A stretch of DNA of 64,000 nucleotides from Psilocybe azurescens (GCA_023853785.1 JAJIRX010000595.1:1-64000); one strand, 5' to 3'; counted from the first letter of the stretch, positions 1 through 12,736 are shown. Notes: generated from the letters alone by a model not told the origin. Made by a program: numbers and translations.

Positions 1-550
1 GGGGAGCATCACGCTGTAGGAGACTAGACCGGTCCGCGAGTAGTTCCCCGCCGCTGCGATGTTATGACAGGAAATTTTACCAGGTAGCTTGGGGCCTGTA
101 TTTTATTGAGAAGGCAACCAAACAAATTGAACAGACTGAGTTGCACTAAATCAGATAGACATAGACGCACGTTGCAACGCACTTTCGACACCTCTCTCTG
201 TCTCTCTGTCAAGATGTATCTCAACACCTCGCTCGTAACGAAAGTACTTATGAATACGGACTACGGCTATGATAAAAGAAGTTACACGAAGACTTACTCC
301 GTCTTCCTTGGCGCTTCAAACTTCTTAATCGTTGACGGGTCTTCATCAGGCTTCGTGCTCCATTCGCCAGTGGATCGTAACTTTGTTTTACGCTATGGCT
401 TGGCGTTCATGTACCCCTGTACTCCTGGGAACTTCAAAATTGCCTCTAGAAGTGGAGTCTCTTATATAAAGCTCCTGCCAATAATTGGTGCACTCACAAA
501 TAGAGCTATCCCCAACAACGCATGCAACAGCAGCACTGATATAGCACACA
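1..550. other. Left-edge region without a recognisable gene
   Basis: An open frame of 181 codons runs on the + strand at 106-651 and an 88-codon frame lies opposite, but neither shows a known motif, clear splice structure or a convincing compositional signal. The right part is simply 5' flank of the MFS transporter, whose ATG lies at 551 inside the longer frame, so that frame is probably spurious. Confidence 0.4.
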
Positions 551-3474
551 ATGTCTATTATATACTCGGAACGAGATTCGCTCATACAGCCCTCTTCTAC
601 ATCAAGATCTGCAACAACAGGAACGACCGCAAAATATGGACTGGATTTTAGCACACCTACACAATCTATCTCACCGTCTCTAGGTCCTCTCGATATTTCT
701 TCAGGTGCACGACGTCGAATATTGGCAGGTATCTGGCTAAGCCAGTTCCTATCTGTGAGTCTGGCCTTACTTCGAAGCCGAATAGCTCACTTATGCTTTG
801 GCGTCCATGTTGTCGAAGGCCCTTAACCGTTCGTTTTTAATCATCATTCAGAGACGACTGCTGTTGATTGATCTAACACTTACATCTATGCAGTGACCTT
901 AGTTCCAACCAGTTTGTTTCGTCTCTCTCTCTGAGCTGAATTATTATCAATAACCACTTTTCAATCAGTGCTACCTTCAATATCCTCCGAATTTCAAAAA
1001 TCAAACGAAGCTAGCTGGGTTGGCACATCGTAAGACAAAAGACCCTTTGTTCAATATCGTAGACTGACTGAGATAACACACAGTTATCTACTGGCGACAT
1101 GCACATTCACTCCGCTATACGGACGCCTGAGCAATGTGATGGGCAGGAGCGGTGCCAATCAATCCGCCGTCCTGTTCGCCGTGATAGGCATCTTTGCGTG
1201 TGGGTTTTCGAATAGTATGCAAATGCTCATAGCATCACGATTTGTGCGTCATCCTACTGTCCACCTCACAATCAGCGCACCGTAGCTCATAAGCATTATT
1301 TTCATTGTTTACTCTAGATTTCGGGGATGGGTGGAGGGGGATATTCACAACATCTTCGTGAGTTGTCTTGCTTATAATCTCTCATGTGATCGAACTTACA
1401 TGAAACGATAGCATTATAACGAGCGACATGTATAGCTTAAGAGTATGTGGATTAATTCCTGATTGCCTCTTTAGAAGTTCAGTTGAGCCATGTCTGACGT
1501 TCGATCGTGTTAACCAGTCTCGGGGATATATACAGAGTATAGGAGGCATTTTCTACGGAGTAAGTGTAATAATTGACACTTATATGATCGGATTATAAAC
1601 GATACCTTAGCTTGGAATGGGACTAGGAGGCCCGGTGGGAGGATTGATAACCGACTGGTATGCATGTTGAGAGCCACCTTAACCTACAACCACAGCTAAC
1701 GAACATCATTATCAGGCTTGGTTGGCGATGGGCGTTTCTCATTCAAATTCCGCTCTTTATCGTCTCTTTGGTATTGACGACCTGTAACTTGACATACGTC
1801 GTTCCTGTAAGCTCTTGCAAATTAAATTACTCTAGAAAGTATGTGCTCATGGAACTATTTACCGCTCAGGGCGCAGGGAGAAGCGCATCAGATATCATGA
1901 AAAGGATAGATTACGGTGGAACATTCAGTCTCCTCGCTTCCGTAAGTCTAATTTATCCTAGCTGCTTCACTCTTCTGCCCGTCACTGATATATGCACATC
2001 AGGTTGGCTCGTTTCTTCTATTTTTAAGCATGCGCTTCAGCGAAGGTCTTCAGGTCAGTTATACAGCGTGCCTTCTACTTCTCCGCTTCTTGTACACAGA
2101 ATGCTAACTCCTAACAGCTAGATGACCCCTCGGTCTGGATGCCTCTCGCATCTGCGATAGCTTTTGCTATTCTATTTGTCGTCGTCGAGGTCTACGTCGC
2201 TGTCGAGCCAATTCTTCCACCGTACCTTTGACACAAAAGGTCCCTGTCCTCGTTGGCTGTAGCAACGCCCTCGTCGCTGTGTGTAACCTTTCCGTTACAT
2301 ATTTCTTCCCGACGTGGTTCCAGACCGTTATGTTATCCTCCGCCTCTACTGCAGGTGCGTCCACTTTCTTTCATGATGATTAGTACCTTATCGATGGATC
2401 ACAAAGGGCTGCATCTTTTGCCAAATAGTATCTGTATATCTGGTGGTTCATTCTTTGCAGGGTATGTGCACCCAGTGTCATTGGTATCTTTATTTACTGA
2501 CATGAATAGTTGGATGATGCGACGCCATGCGAAGTATAAGACCATGAACGTCATTTTTGGGATATTGCCTTTCATCTCTGCCCTTCTCATGACACAAATG
2601 AAGGAAAACTCGCATCCTGCTCATCTATGGCTTACTATCGTACGTCATGCTTCTGTGGACAGGGGAATTTGTTGCCAATACACTGATGTCATTCTCAGAT
2701 GCCGCTTGGTTTTGGAAACGCTGTCGTTCTGCAAACTATGTACAGTAAGAGACTACGCCTATTACTCGAAGCGTTTATTCAACCGAAGTGAAACTCTCAG
2801 TCGCTCTGGTATCTCATCTGCCGGACTCACAAATGGCAGTTGGTACAGGATTTGCTCAACTACTTCGGGGACTAGGTGCGGTCAACACATTTTTCCTCAC
2901 CGCATGCCTTTTGGTCTGAATTTATGCCGCCCTCATCACAGGCCAAGTAGGAGGACTGGCCTCTGCATCGGCAGTCTTCCAGTCCAGACTAAATATTGAA
3001 CTTCACGCTCGTCTTCCAGAGGAATCAGAAGAGGTAATTCATTTACATCTCCACACCATACGCCCATACGCTTATTCGAGCTTGCTAATGCTTTTTCTTT
3101 TTAGCTCATCCAAAAATCCAACATTCAGTTAAACTAGTCGCAAAACTTCCTCTGACATTCAAAGAATCGCCAGAGACTCGTATGCCGCCAGTCTTCAGTC
3201 AGTGTTTATATTGGCGGCGTGTGCTTCCTCCTTGCCTATCTTGCTCGTTTACCGGTGAGTTCATCACTATACCGGGATGCCATTGGTATAGATCAGGTCG
3301 GCGTGCTAACTCAACCTTGAATTGTAGATCCCGGATAAAAATTTAGCTGATGAGAAGCCGTTGGGCTCTGAATCTGACAATGATTCTGCGGTATCGGACA
3401 CGTCCTCTGCGTTTGAGGAAATCAGGGATGATGAAGATAAAATTGTGCGGCCTCGTCGTTTGGCTTCTCCATGA
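551..3474 (+). CDS. MFS permease of the VBA/DHA2 type, intron-rich, frameshifted as sequenced
   Basis: Probable vacuolar or plasma-membrane 14-TM drug/basic amino-acid permease of the major facilitator superfamily. Exon 1 starts at ATG 551 and ends near 750 with RRRILAGIWLSQFLS. Later exons read LLATCTFTPLYGRLSNVMGR (the loop 2-3 signature, about 1100), LGMGLGGPVGGLITDW, LGWRWAFLIQIPLFIVSL, YFFPTWFQTVML and SQMAVGTGFAQLLRGLG, and a charged C-tail ends at TGA 3472-3474. More than ten introns have GT..AG borders. Several joins need an extra base: after GMGGGG near 1340 (a run of five G), at the TM-rich exon near 2228 (CTTTGACAC), and twice near 3150-3230. All look like single-base losses, so the gene is either a recent pseudogene or damaged by sequencing error. 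Family assignment is secure; substrate is unknown. Confidence 0.85.
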
Positions 3475-3854
3475 TTTAGAGGTTGAGTAGAGGGAAATTT
3501 GAAGCGTAATATGTTCAATTTTACTTGGGGTTACTGGGGTACATGTACAGGAGATGATATTATACAATTTGTGAATTGGTTGTTAGATTTCAGACAACGA
3601 AGTACGATTATCGTCTTCAACGTCAAGTTCAGAGTCCTTGTTGTCGGAGATTTAAAATGTCTGATCCCAAATTCTTCGATTAAATTGAAAAATAATCATC
3701 CCTAGTCCTTCCTCGTATGCAATCATCATTCTACATTTTCAACTCTGACACAATTTCATGACAATGAATTACGTTTAATAAGAAGGAAATCAGGATATAT
3801 GGGTATGCCTATCGCCTTGTTCATTTCTACCTTTTCCCACTCATCAAACCTCTG
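3475..3854. other. Intergenic, convergent 3' flanks
   Basis: AT-rich spacer between the 3' ends of the convergent MFS and hypothetical membrane-protein genes. It probably contains both transcript ends. I see no further gene. Confidence 0.5.
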
Positions 3855-4967
3855 TTATCCACTGGCAAACATTCCAACGACGAAATCCACGCCACCGATG
3901 CGCCCGCCGTTGTTATCCGCTATCTCATTTGTTCTGAAAGTGGCTTCCAAATCCATCTCACAGAAAGACTGGCACAGAATGCCTGCCACCCTAAGACACC
4001 CTTCCAACAACACAAGGGAGCAGCCGACAGCTCCAAGGACGACGATGGATACAAAAACACTGGCATTGGCCCCAAAGCTATTCTTTATAGAAGAATAGTT
4101 CCTGGGTACCAGGATGGCGAGTGCAAGAATGCAGATAAATACTACCAAAGGCGCCAAATAGTGGAAAATCGTCGCCTGGGAGAACGCTGGATCGCCGTCT
4201 AGGTTTCTGGCCGCTTCCTGGAGGATCTCCACTATGCGATGGAAGCCACTGATTCTAGTTTGTCTTGGAAGGGCTTCTTCGTAGCTTGTGTCCTCCTTGC
4301 CCGTAGAAGTAAGCTCCGGCGAAGCTTTGCTGTTGCTGCTGCTATGTTCTCGGGATCGGCTTCTGTACGAAGGGGTGTTTGTAAGTCGAGCGGGGGATAG
4401 GCATAAATTGAGCCATAATATCGCTCTTGAGCAGTGGTTCACGTATTTCTTGAAGACCAAGCGCTTCTCCACTAGGGGCCGTGATAATGACAGGCGGAAT
4501 CTTCGACTTTCGGGGTTGAGTCTTCGTATACGCGTCATTTCTGACGGGGATTCTGGGTCTGGAGATATGCTTTGTTCGTCTAGCATCGCAGAGGCACTCA
4601 TCCGCGGCAAGTGCGAAAGACTGACTGCGTACTGTCTATGATGACGGCTATTCTCCGAACGTGTTGGTACCTTCGGCGAAAACAAAGATGTAAACTGAGG
4701 AGTCTTCGGAGATATGTTTCTCTTCAGCCTTCCGGAGAATGAAAGCGGCGAACTGGTTCTGCCAGTAGCTGTAGTCTTGAGATCCTTTTGGCTCTGGCTT
4801 CGCCGAAGACTGAAGAGGCGTCTGTCCCGGAGGCTGACGAAGTACTCTTTAGGGGTACGTTGCTCCCTTTTGAATGATTCTGGAGTTCTTTGTGGGACAT
4901 CGGTTGCAGTGGAAGTGGCAGTGGCCGATGAAGAGAATGATTTCATGTGAAAGTTGAACTTCGCCAT
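3855..4967 (-). CDS. Hypothetical two-TM membrane protein, 370 aa
   Basis: A single uninterrupted 370-codon frame starting at ATG 4967; no intron is needed. The N-terminal two thirds is rich in Ser, Arg and Thr (many RS/SP-type short motifs, probably disordered and phosphorylatable). The C-terminal third has two hydrophobic stretches, around residues 271-288 (LVVFICILALAILV) and 304-330 (VFVSIVVLGAVGCSLVLLEG), followed by a short tail. No signal peptide is visible. I do not recognise a family. It could be a fungal-specific membrane-tethered scaffold. It lies tail-to-tail with the MFS gene and head-to-tail with the F-box gene. Confidence 0.6.
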   Translation of the reverse strand: MAKFNFHMKSFSSSATATSTATDVPQRTPESFKREQRTPKEYFVSLRDRRLFSLRRSQSQKDLKTTATGRTSSPLSFSGRLKRNISPKTPQFTSLFSPKVPTRSENSRHHRQYAVSLSHLPRMSASAMLDEQSISPDPESPSEMTRIRRLNPESRRFRLSLSRPLVEKRLVFKKYVNHCSRAILWLNLCLSPARLTNTPSYRSRSREHSSSNSKASPELTSTGKEDTSYEEALPRQTRISGFHRIVEILQEAARNLDGDPAFSQATIFHYLAPLVVFICILALAILVPRNYSSIKNSFGANASVFVSIVVLGAVGCSLVLLEGCLRVAGILCQSFCEMDLEATFRTNEIADNNGGRIGGVDFVVGMFASG

Positions 4968-5188
4968 TACTGTAATGCTAATGTCGGGGATAGTAATGTG
5001 CGCGCGCGAACATTAGGGACGCTTATGTATCCCGTGTGGCTGACGTCGACTATGCTACGAGATCATGATCAGCTGGCTGACATTCTGTGCGATCAGAAAT
5101 ATCATATCGGCGTGAAGTTGATCAAAAATGTCTGCAATTTCAATACTATCTATACAATGTAGATAGAGATATTAAACTAATGGTATAT

Positions 5189-6783
5189 TCAAGACCGACT
5201 GTCCAAACTGATCAAATATCCCATTTCCTCCCACTGATGTACAGTTTCAAGCAACTCTGCCTCCATCTTCCGTTTGACCGAAATGTGCACGCGTGTGAGG
5301 GTAGCAGTAGGGGCATCTTTCGATTTGATCTTCGCTTTATAGCATTCTAAACGACACCTGCTTTTCAAAAAAGTAAGTAATTTGGCATCTTCAAACTCCG
5401 AGCATCCAGTTAGTTTGAGAGATTCGAGTTGGGGACAAAGCAAGGCTTCGCCAATGGGATTTGACTCGGAGAAGCGTTTGGTAAGGGCGTCAAAGAAGTA
5501 CGAGGTGATAAATGGTTGATTCATGAATCTGTAGGTGTCATCTATCCACAGATACTTTAGTAAGGGATTGGCGCGTAGAAAGGCGACCAAAATCGAGGAG
5601 TCCATTGAATGCATTTCTAGCGAGATTGAGAGACGTTCTAGGGAGCTGACATGGCTTCGCTCCTTTAGCCGGTTAATGCAATTCAAAATCGACTGGCCGC
5701 TTTCCCCGCTGCTTTTCCCGCAGAGGAAAAGGGATTGGAGGTGAGGGAGCACGAGCGAGTCTAATAGTGCTTCTCTCCCAACCGGATGCTCGAGATTTAA
5801 TGCCTCTAATTCGGGCATGATAAGAGCCGGTTGAGATGCTGCAGGACTGTTGGTGAGTGGCATTGTGAGCCCGAAGCCGCTGAGTGTGAGGACTTTTAAC
5901 CGTGGGCATGATGCAAGAACCAAAAGTATCAACCTCGTTTCTGATCGGATTTGCTGTATATGAAGTTCTTCGAGTGCGCCATATACGGGGGACGTTGAGG
6001 AAGGGAGAAATGATGTACATAATCGTCGAATGGTAGAAATGCGGTCCGTTAAGGGGATGCAAGTGAGTTCCGAGGGTGATGCGGTCGCTCCAGGGACAAA
6101 CATCTGCGAGACGGTCTTCAGGGATACAAGGTGTGGAATGTTGCTTGCATGCAAGCTGTCAAGATTTGCAAAGGCGAGAGGGGTGCGTATAGATGCATTG
6201 TCTCCCATAGTTGAGAAAATGGGAGAAGAGCTGGGATAATTAATCTGGCAAATTCTATGTCGTCCTTGGCGTCTACGCAGATCTTTAGTGGCATGAAGCG
6301 AGACAAGGAGAGTCGTCTTTTGACAAGTTTCGCAATGCCAGTATACTGGGAACTATTGTACTGAGATGCATACCGAGGTGATTTGACGGAGAGCACATTC
6401 CATAAGTCAGGCATGCCCTGCGCGCATTCTCGCCATTGAGAACAGACTTGACTGAGGAGGGAAGGTGTTCGAGGTAAAATTAATGGCCCTCGGGTGGACG
6501 ATAATTGCGGTTTGCGGCCCCAGAACTGGCATTCCAACTCGTCAAATTCTGGGATGCTTTCTGTTTGGGCAAGAATAAGGAAGATATTCTGCCAGATCTC
6601 GACGGGGGCACGGTCGCAAGGTGTCATTGTGGAAGAGAACTCGCGGGGGCTCTTCAATGATTGTCTAAAATGGTGCGACGTGTCAAACACCAAAGACGCT
6701 GGATGAATTGCCCCGAGCTGGCCTACCATCATCTTATAGGGACCAAACTGGAAGTCACGCATTGCCGTAAGTTCCGGCGCCAT
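5189..6783 (-). CDS. F-box-like protein with leucine-rich C-terminus, one frameshift
   Basis: Two overlapping frames make one protein. The upstream part (6783 to about 6180) contains a basidiomycete-style F-box, with APVEIWQNIF and, about 50 residues on, LLSQVCSQWRECAQGMPDLW. The downstream part (to 5189) has LRR-like segments such as LEELHIQQI, LPHLQSLFL, SLERLSISLEM and LESLKLTG. The frames join near 6176-6184 at a G/C run, in HLYAPL..AFANLDSLHA, if one base is missing. F-box proteins usually act as substrate adaptors of SCF ubiquitin ligases; the target here is unknown, and such genes are strongly expanded in Agaricomycetes. Start chosen as the first ATG; an ATG 50 codons later (MTPCDRAPVEIW) is an alternative. 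Confidence 0.75.
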
Positions 6784-7426
6784 TCAGAATCGAACACGTA
6801 AAGAGGTGGAGGGCTCGCAAGCTCTATCGAGATGTCTTTCCTTTCCCGTGGAGAAGGTTTTGAAACAAAATTTTACTTTGCAATTCTTCGCCTCGTGTAC
6901 AGCTTCAAGACTTATGGCTAAAGTACCTTGAGGCGGACCTGTTAAGAATGGGCGCTTCATGTCAGATGATTAGTCAGCTGATAAGCGGACAACCATCGAA
7001 CCAATTCTGAGAAACGCTAAGTATGGGTGGCACGTGCTACATGAAAATTCGGTAGATGCCCCGATCTACAAGAACGGCATTGAGCTCTGGTCCTAACTTA
7101 GCCAAATAACCTTCCAATTTTACAATTTAGTTGGCTCTGCTGTATCGGTTTGACATAACATATCGGTTGACCTTCGGTTAACCGTAGGATCTTTTCCATG
7201 TTCTGTATTTCTTGGTGTACGAAAAATAATTGTGAGATGCATCTCCATCCTACATACGATTCTTTTCTGAAACTTTAAATGCAGATATACCAACTGCCAG
7301 GGCCGCGTTTACGGAAAATATTCGATACCAGCAGGGGTTAGCAGAAGTTCTTCAAACTGTGAAGAGGTGCGCCCAAATACCTCTTTCTTTTTCAATACAT
7401 GCTTATTAAATGAATGTATTCATTAG
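6784..7426. promoter_or_regulatory. Divergent intergenic region between the F-box gene and SUV3
   Basis: About 640 bp between two divergently oriented starts, so it should carry both promoters. No TATA element or known operator is convincing. A short coding-looking stretch at 7290-7366 (ARAAFTENIRYQQG..) is followed by a GTGCGC..TTAG segment that could be an intron. It may be a 5' exon, but this is unproven. Confidence 0.4.
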
Positions 7427-9904
7427 ATGTTACGCACTCCTAATGTTTTCACTCATCGGCTTTCGTTCATGCAATGTATACGACCAGACGAATGGCTAGG
7501 CACACGAATTTGTACATTCCGTCGGCATCGTTCTGGAACTGCTGTCCGACACAGGCCCAAAGCCAGAGCAACGGATCTATCACATCCAGAGCATCAGGAA
7601 CTTCAAAAATCCTTTAGAGGTATCGAGTCCCTCAAAAACCTTGGGAAACTGAACGTCGCCCGGAGTACCGTGGAATAGACCTCAGCCGAAAATCTCATCC
7701 GCCTATGACCCCCAAGCCCGTCGACATTCCAGTTATCGCTGAGACCGAAGTTCTGGCCTATTTCCAAGAGAATATCGATTCCTGGGCCTCTAGTCAACGT
7801 ACACAACACCGGCTAGCTCTCTTTGGCATACCAGGCCAAGATTCTCGAAAGCTTCTTCACACATTTGTGAATGACGTCGAGGCTGGTCGTCTCTCAGACC
7901 CTCTCAACTACAACTACTATGGCCTTCAACGGTTTAGTCACAAACATGACAGGACCAGCATCGACGTGATTTACAATACCATCTTCTTCTTGTGGGCTTC
8001 CAATCCCGAAAACCAAGCACGCCTGGAGAAACACCTTGGAGTGCACCCCAAAACGACCGACCTCATTTCACAACTTTTGGAAGCGACGAACAGGCAATTC
8101 CCAGGGGACGAATTCCCCAACGCTCGTGCAATACAGCGGAAATTCATCATGCACGTCGGCCCAACGAATAGCGGGAAGACACACCATGCCTTGCGAGCAC
8201 TAGCAGCTGCCAAAAGCGGGGTCTATGCCGGTCCTTTACGTCTGCTAGCGCACGAAATCTGGAATCGTTTGAATACCGGGCAAATCGTACCCTTAGGCGT
8301 CGACGTGGATCCTAACGACAAGTCAGGATACAGCGGGAAACCAGAATACGTCAAGCCTTGTAACATGGTCACGGGAGAGGAGCAGAAATTGGTCGAGGGT
8401 GCGAGATTGCTCAGCTGCACGATTGAGATGCTTTCATTTCGGTCCCACTACGACGTTGCTGTCATCGACGAGATCCAGATGATCGGCGACGAGTCTCGGG
8501 GAGGTGGATGGACAAATGCAGTTCTTGGTCTCGTCGCGAAAGAAATCCATCTTTGCGGAGAGGAGACCGCCATTCCCATTGTCCAGGATCTTCTCAGATA
8601 CACGGGGACGAGATCGTTATCAGACGGTACGAGCGGCTCACGCCTCTGGTTGTCGAGGACAAAAGTCTCGACGGCAACGTTCATGGCGTACGGAAAGGGG
8701 ATTGCATCGTAACGTTCAGTCGACGAAACATCTTTGATCTGAAGAAAACGGTAGAGAGCAACACTGGCCTTAAGTGCGCTGTCGTTTATGGTCGCTTACC
8801 CCCAGAAGTGCGCAGTGAGCAGGCAGCACTGTTCAACGATCCGAATTCGGGCTACGATGTCATCATCGGAAGTGATGCTATCGGGATGGGCCTCAATCTG
8901 TTCGTGTAGACATTTATCCTGCCCCTTTTTTCAAGTAACTAACTCGAAAATCTAGCAAGATCAAGCGTGTCATATTCCAGGCAATGCAGAAATTCGAAGG
9001 AGGGTCTATGGCTCCACTTCCAGTCTCGAGTGTGAAGCAAATTGCAGGGCGTGCCGGGCGATATGGGCTACACCAATCAAAAGTGGATTTGGGAGGCACT
9101 ACGACAACACTCTTTGAATCCGACTTGAAGCGTCTCCGCAGTACCCTTCCCATGCCCTACAAACCGCTTTCCTTCGCTCGTATCGGCACCACCAGTCAGG
9201 TAATCGGGAGAACGCTATCCATCCTGCCTCCTGGGACCACCATGCACACCGCGGTCGGTGCTGCGCAGTATATCGGCCGCCTTCCTTATTTTATGCGATA
9301 TATGGAATTCGACAAGATAGATGCCGTGTGCCAATTCCTCGACTCGGAATGGCATGATATGAGCAACGACGATAAAGTGATGGTCATGTACGCCCCCATC
9401 CCCTGGCGAGACGAAAAGACAACGACCGTTATCAAACGGGTGCTGCACATCCACCGGAGGGACTTCACCGTCAAATTGGAAGACATCACCCGTGGGGAGG
9501 TTTACATGGAGACAATGGAGAACATTGAGCGGATGATGGAGAAACAGGTGGCGAAGGGCGAGGCGGAGCCTGTCAAAGGCAAAGCTGCCAGAGCCAAGTA
9601 CATGTCCACGTTGAACAGCCTGGTGACTCTGGAGGCGTTCCACAAGCTGCTCGTGTTTTACACCTGGATGAGCTTCCGAAACTCGGTTGTGTACTCGGAT
9701 ATGTCGATCGCGCCTATCAAGGAGAGGTTGGAAAAGGTACTCAATTGGTCGCTGGTGGATATGTCGCGGGATGTGACCGCGCCGATGTCGAAACCCACGA
9801 TTCGCGAAATTGAACCATCCACAAACATGGCTGCGAAGGATGTTCCTCCAACACTTATTATCCCGGAAATGTTGAATGATACTCCGCTAGAGCAAACTGT
9901 CTAG
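7427..9904 (+). CDS. SUV3: Suv3-type mitochondrial ATP-dependent RNA helicase
   Basis: Ortholog of the DExH helicase that unwinds RNA for the mitochondrial degradosome. The proposed start at 7427 gives MLRTPNVFTHRL, an Arg-rich leader without acidic residues that fits a mitochondrial presequence. Conserved features: Walker A GPTNSGKT near 8157, PLRLLAHEIW, VTGEEQ, the VIDEIQMIGD box near 8461, IVTFSRR and AVVYGRLPPEVR, GSDAIGMGLNL near 8870, then after an intron (about 8904-8959) IKRVIF and QIAGRAGRYG near 9045, and the Suv3 C-terminal region ending at 9904. Two frame changes are needed: one between 7621 and 7700 and one at the G run near 8604-8607 (YTG/DEIVIRRYERL). Each fits one missing base. 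Since this gene is normally single copy and conserved, sequencing error is the likeliest cause. Confidence 0.93.
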
Positions 9905-10495
9905 TCTTCGATTCTCGTCCTTCGACCGCTTTTGCGCACACTGGATCGGCCATTGTCCCCTCACATTAAAATACTAACTAACCAACCTGTTGTGCACTAT
10001 CGTAGTTCTGATAATATGTTTGACCTATACTTATTTTAATTTCAACCAGTAGATTTATAGAATACTACTTGCGTAGATGTAACAAAAAAAAACTTGGAAA
10101 CACATCCCCTTGTCGTTCTTCTAATGTCAGACATACGAGTAATGGACCCACGATGAAGTTGGGTTTCGTCAATCAACATATGTAACTCAGCTGTGCAATG
10201 TAAATGAATTATAGTCGAAGTCGCAGAGTGTAGTTTATCGTGGCATATACAAGAAAATAGTGATGCAGTACAGATCAATCTATCCGCTCTCGTCGCTCTC
10301 AGTTGCACTGAAAGGACTTGGCAGTACGGTTCTTGAAGTTACCGAACTGCCAATTGTAACAATCCTAGAATTGGTTTAGAACATGTCATGGGCAAAGTAG
10401 CATTTGAACGCACCGTGCAAACACCATCGACACCCTCCACATCAATGGCGGGTCTGACAAGTGGCACTTCTCTATACACCTTCCCATCACCACCA
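9905..10495. other. Intergenic, convergent 3' flanks of SUV3 and ATG15
   Basis: AT-rich spacer with transcript ends expected. A second open frame on the - strand extends to 10339 and contains YREVPLVRP, which resembles the acidic Atg15 C-terminal tail. The true ATG15 stop could therefore lie here if the frame near 10500-10530 is misread. Confidence 0.4.
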
Positions 10496-11877
10496 TCAGG
10501 TTCTTCGCGGTGTCGTCTCCTCCACCCCCAGCCAAGTGTCGACAACCACCCGCTTCCTTGCGGACTCCCTCTCCTCTTGCTCTCCATTATACTCATCTTT
10601 CCACTCTGCGTCGTCTCGAAGCAGTTTGTCGATGACAAGCTTGATACCGTGGTTACGAATATCCACCGACCAGTTCAGCTTCTGGACAGTATCGTATAGG
10701 ATGACCTGGCCGACGTGACAACGCGTCTCAAGAGCGAATCCGCCTATGGCGCACAGAGATGTGACGCCTGTGCAGGTGCCCATTGGGATTGGCTGTAATG
10801 CAAGTTAGATTAACTCTGAGAGAATGGAGGAGACGTACGTCAGCCGTGTTGTAAACATGCGTGATGTGGTTTGTTGAGGGCTAATTGGAATGTGAGACTG
10901 GAATCGGTTCAAAGTGTGGATAAACGCACTGGCCGGGGAAGATGCAATCTCTGGGTAGCTAGTCGTTCAGCTGGTGCTTCAAAGGCCACCACAGGGGCTC
11001 CAAATGTCGTTCCCATTAGAGCAGCCAATCCTCCTCCCAATGAATGCCCGGTCAGCCATATATTAGCGTTTGGATACATGTATGTGACATTGTGATAGAG
11101 ATTCTGTCCGAACGGTCAGTACGCTGAGCAATTAATAGATCCAAAATGGTCTACCAAACCGATGGGATAGAACAACCCCTCATCTTTCATCGCTTCCTCG
11201 ACACAGTCTGTATCGCATCGATAGCCACCGTCGTAGCAATCGCAGACCGGCGACCACGTGGGTCCAACGCGTGCGCAGCAGCAAGAGAATAGAAGATTAT
11301 CATTCTTCTTATCCTTGCTCACCGTCGGACCACCGCCGCCGACTAGCCACCCCGCAGAGGTGCCTTTGATAGCAATCACAACCGTCGAGTTGTCGGTCGA
11401 GACAAAGACGTGCCCGCGCATGCCGTCTTCCTCAGGCTGCCACCCGAACGGAGTCGAACCCCACTCATCAGAAATGTCGTACCACTCTGAAGCAGTGCTG
11501 TTATCCGCTACGTAGGTGTTGAACGCCATGCTGCCCATCTGGAGAAGTGTGCTGCGCTTCGTCACATCTGGGGTAGGTACCTCCCAGTCATGCCATCCCA
11601 GGTTGAGCTGACCGTTCCTCCGCGCTGAATCGAATGCAGCAAATGACTCTGGTCGTGGTACTTGGGTATTTCGAATTTGCACCGAGAACCGGGTCTCAGA
11701 ATATGAGAACGATGCTCCGGGTTTGAAATCCGAGAATATAACCCGCGATGTGTTGGTTACAGCGTGTCGGTGCCGCAGTTGAAAGGTAATTGGTAAGTTA
11801 TTCGATTCTGTTGGCGCTGTAGACCACAGGAGGTTCAATATCAGGCTTTGAAGCGTAGCCGGGAGCCCTAACAGCAT
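10496..11877 (-). CDS. ATG15: Atg15-like autophagy phospholipase/lipase
   Basis: Class-3 (alpha/beta hydrolase) lipase that breaks down autophagic-body membranes in the vacuole. Four exons fit without a frame error: 11877-11155, 11103-10930, 10880-10839 and 10792-10496, with introns of 46-51 nt. The N-terminus is hydrophobic (signal anchor, [17 protein letters not shown]). Family hallmarks are [40 protein letters not shown], the catalytic-serine motif GHSLGG at about 11035-11052, [30 protein letters not shown] and [15 protein letters not shown]. Several NxT/NxS sites in exon 1 suit a secretory-route protein. The C-terminal tail is uncertain (see intergenic entry). Lies tail-to-tail with SUV3 and marks the left boundary of the transposon island. 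Confidence 0.93.
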
Positions 11878-12214
11878 CTCAGTTGTTCGACAGGGATAAG
11901 CAGGTACTCAGAATAATCCGGAATCAGGTAACCGGGCGTTGTCATTGAATCTCCGATAATCTCCGACTTAACCATGAAAGTCACGGCTCAACTTGACGAA
12001 CTGGCAATGTGCATGCCAGTATGTTCAGTATCTGCAAAATCATGGCCAGGCACTCTTATCTATATCTTTTGACTTTGCCTCCTCACAGATGAAGCCTCTG
12101 CCTCAACGTTAATTGTCATGCCCTAAATACCTTTATGTTTGCACATTACAATGTGTGTGTTTCATTTGTCACAGCTTCTTCCAAGCAACCTGCGATGTAT
12201 TTAATAGAATTCAC
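11878..12214. other. ATG15 upstream region and edge of the repeat island
   Basis: No gene seen. Presumed ATG15 promoter (the gene reads leftward), and the point where CpG-containing host sequence changes to AT-rich island sequence. Confidence 0.45.
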
Positions 12215-12219
12215 CTTGG

Positions 12220-12446
12220 TGTTGGAATCTGGGGATCAAACAGCTCCATTCCCATGATCCCATGCATTGAATGTGCTGCCACAAGTATGTAGAATTTTTA
12301 TATAAACTGAATTCTCCATTACAGAGTCAATTTAGCTAGTATAAATTGTATTTACAATATATAAGTAAAGTATTTACATTATTATATGCTACACATTTAC
12401 CTCCCAATCTCACAGTTTTTATCTGTTTGCTTTGGTCTTTTCAACA
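12220..12446 (+). repeat. 5' LTR
   Basis: Left long terminal repeat, TG...CA bounded, with about 90% identity by eye to 16167-16394 over its full length, including the shared stretch GTATAAATTGTATTTACA. Confidence 0.88.
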
Positions 12447-12736
12447 TAAATGTGTGACCCTCACTGTCTCTGCTGCCAGTTCCTTGCCATCACTTGTGCT
12501 CTCTTTGTCTCTGTTTGTTGTTCTTGCCTACTGGGGCCAAATCCCTTTTCATCAAATCATTATCATCATTATCATCATCATCATCATAACCATACTTACT
12601 GAGAGCCATCTTTGCTTGTGGAAGCTGAATCACCATTGAACCTGAATTGCTTGTGGAAGCTGAATCACTGCCAGAATCATCATTTTATCATCCTTACCAT
12701 TGTTGTCATCATCAAATCTATTTTTAGTGCACCATC

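Noticed and set aside
106..651. 181-codon open frame at the left edge as a gene
   Set aside because: It overlaps exon 1 of the MFS gene in another frame, has no motif, and its composition is not convincing.
9215..9643. Long minus-strand frame opposite SUV3
   Set aside because: It lies antisense to a strongly conserved helicase exon, a typical shadow frame.
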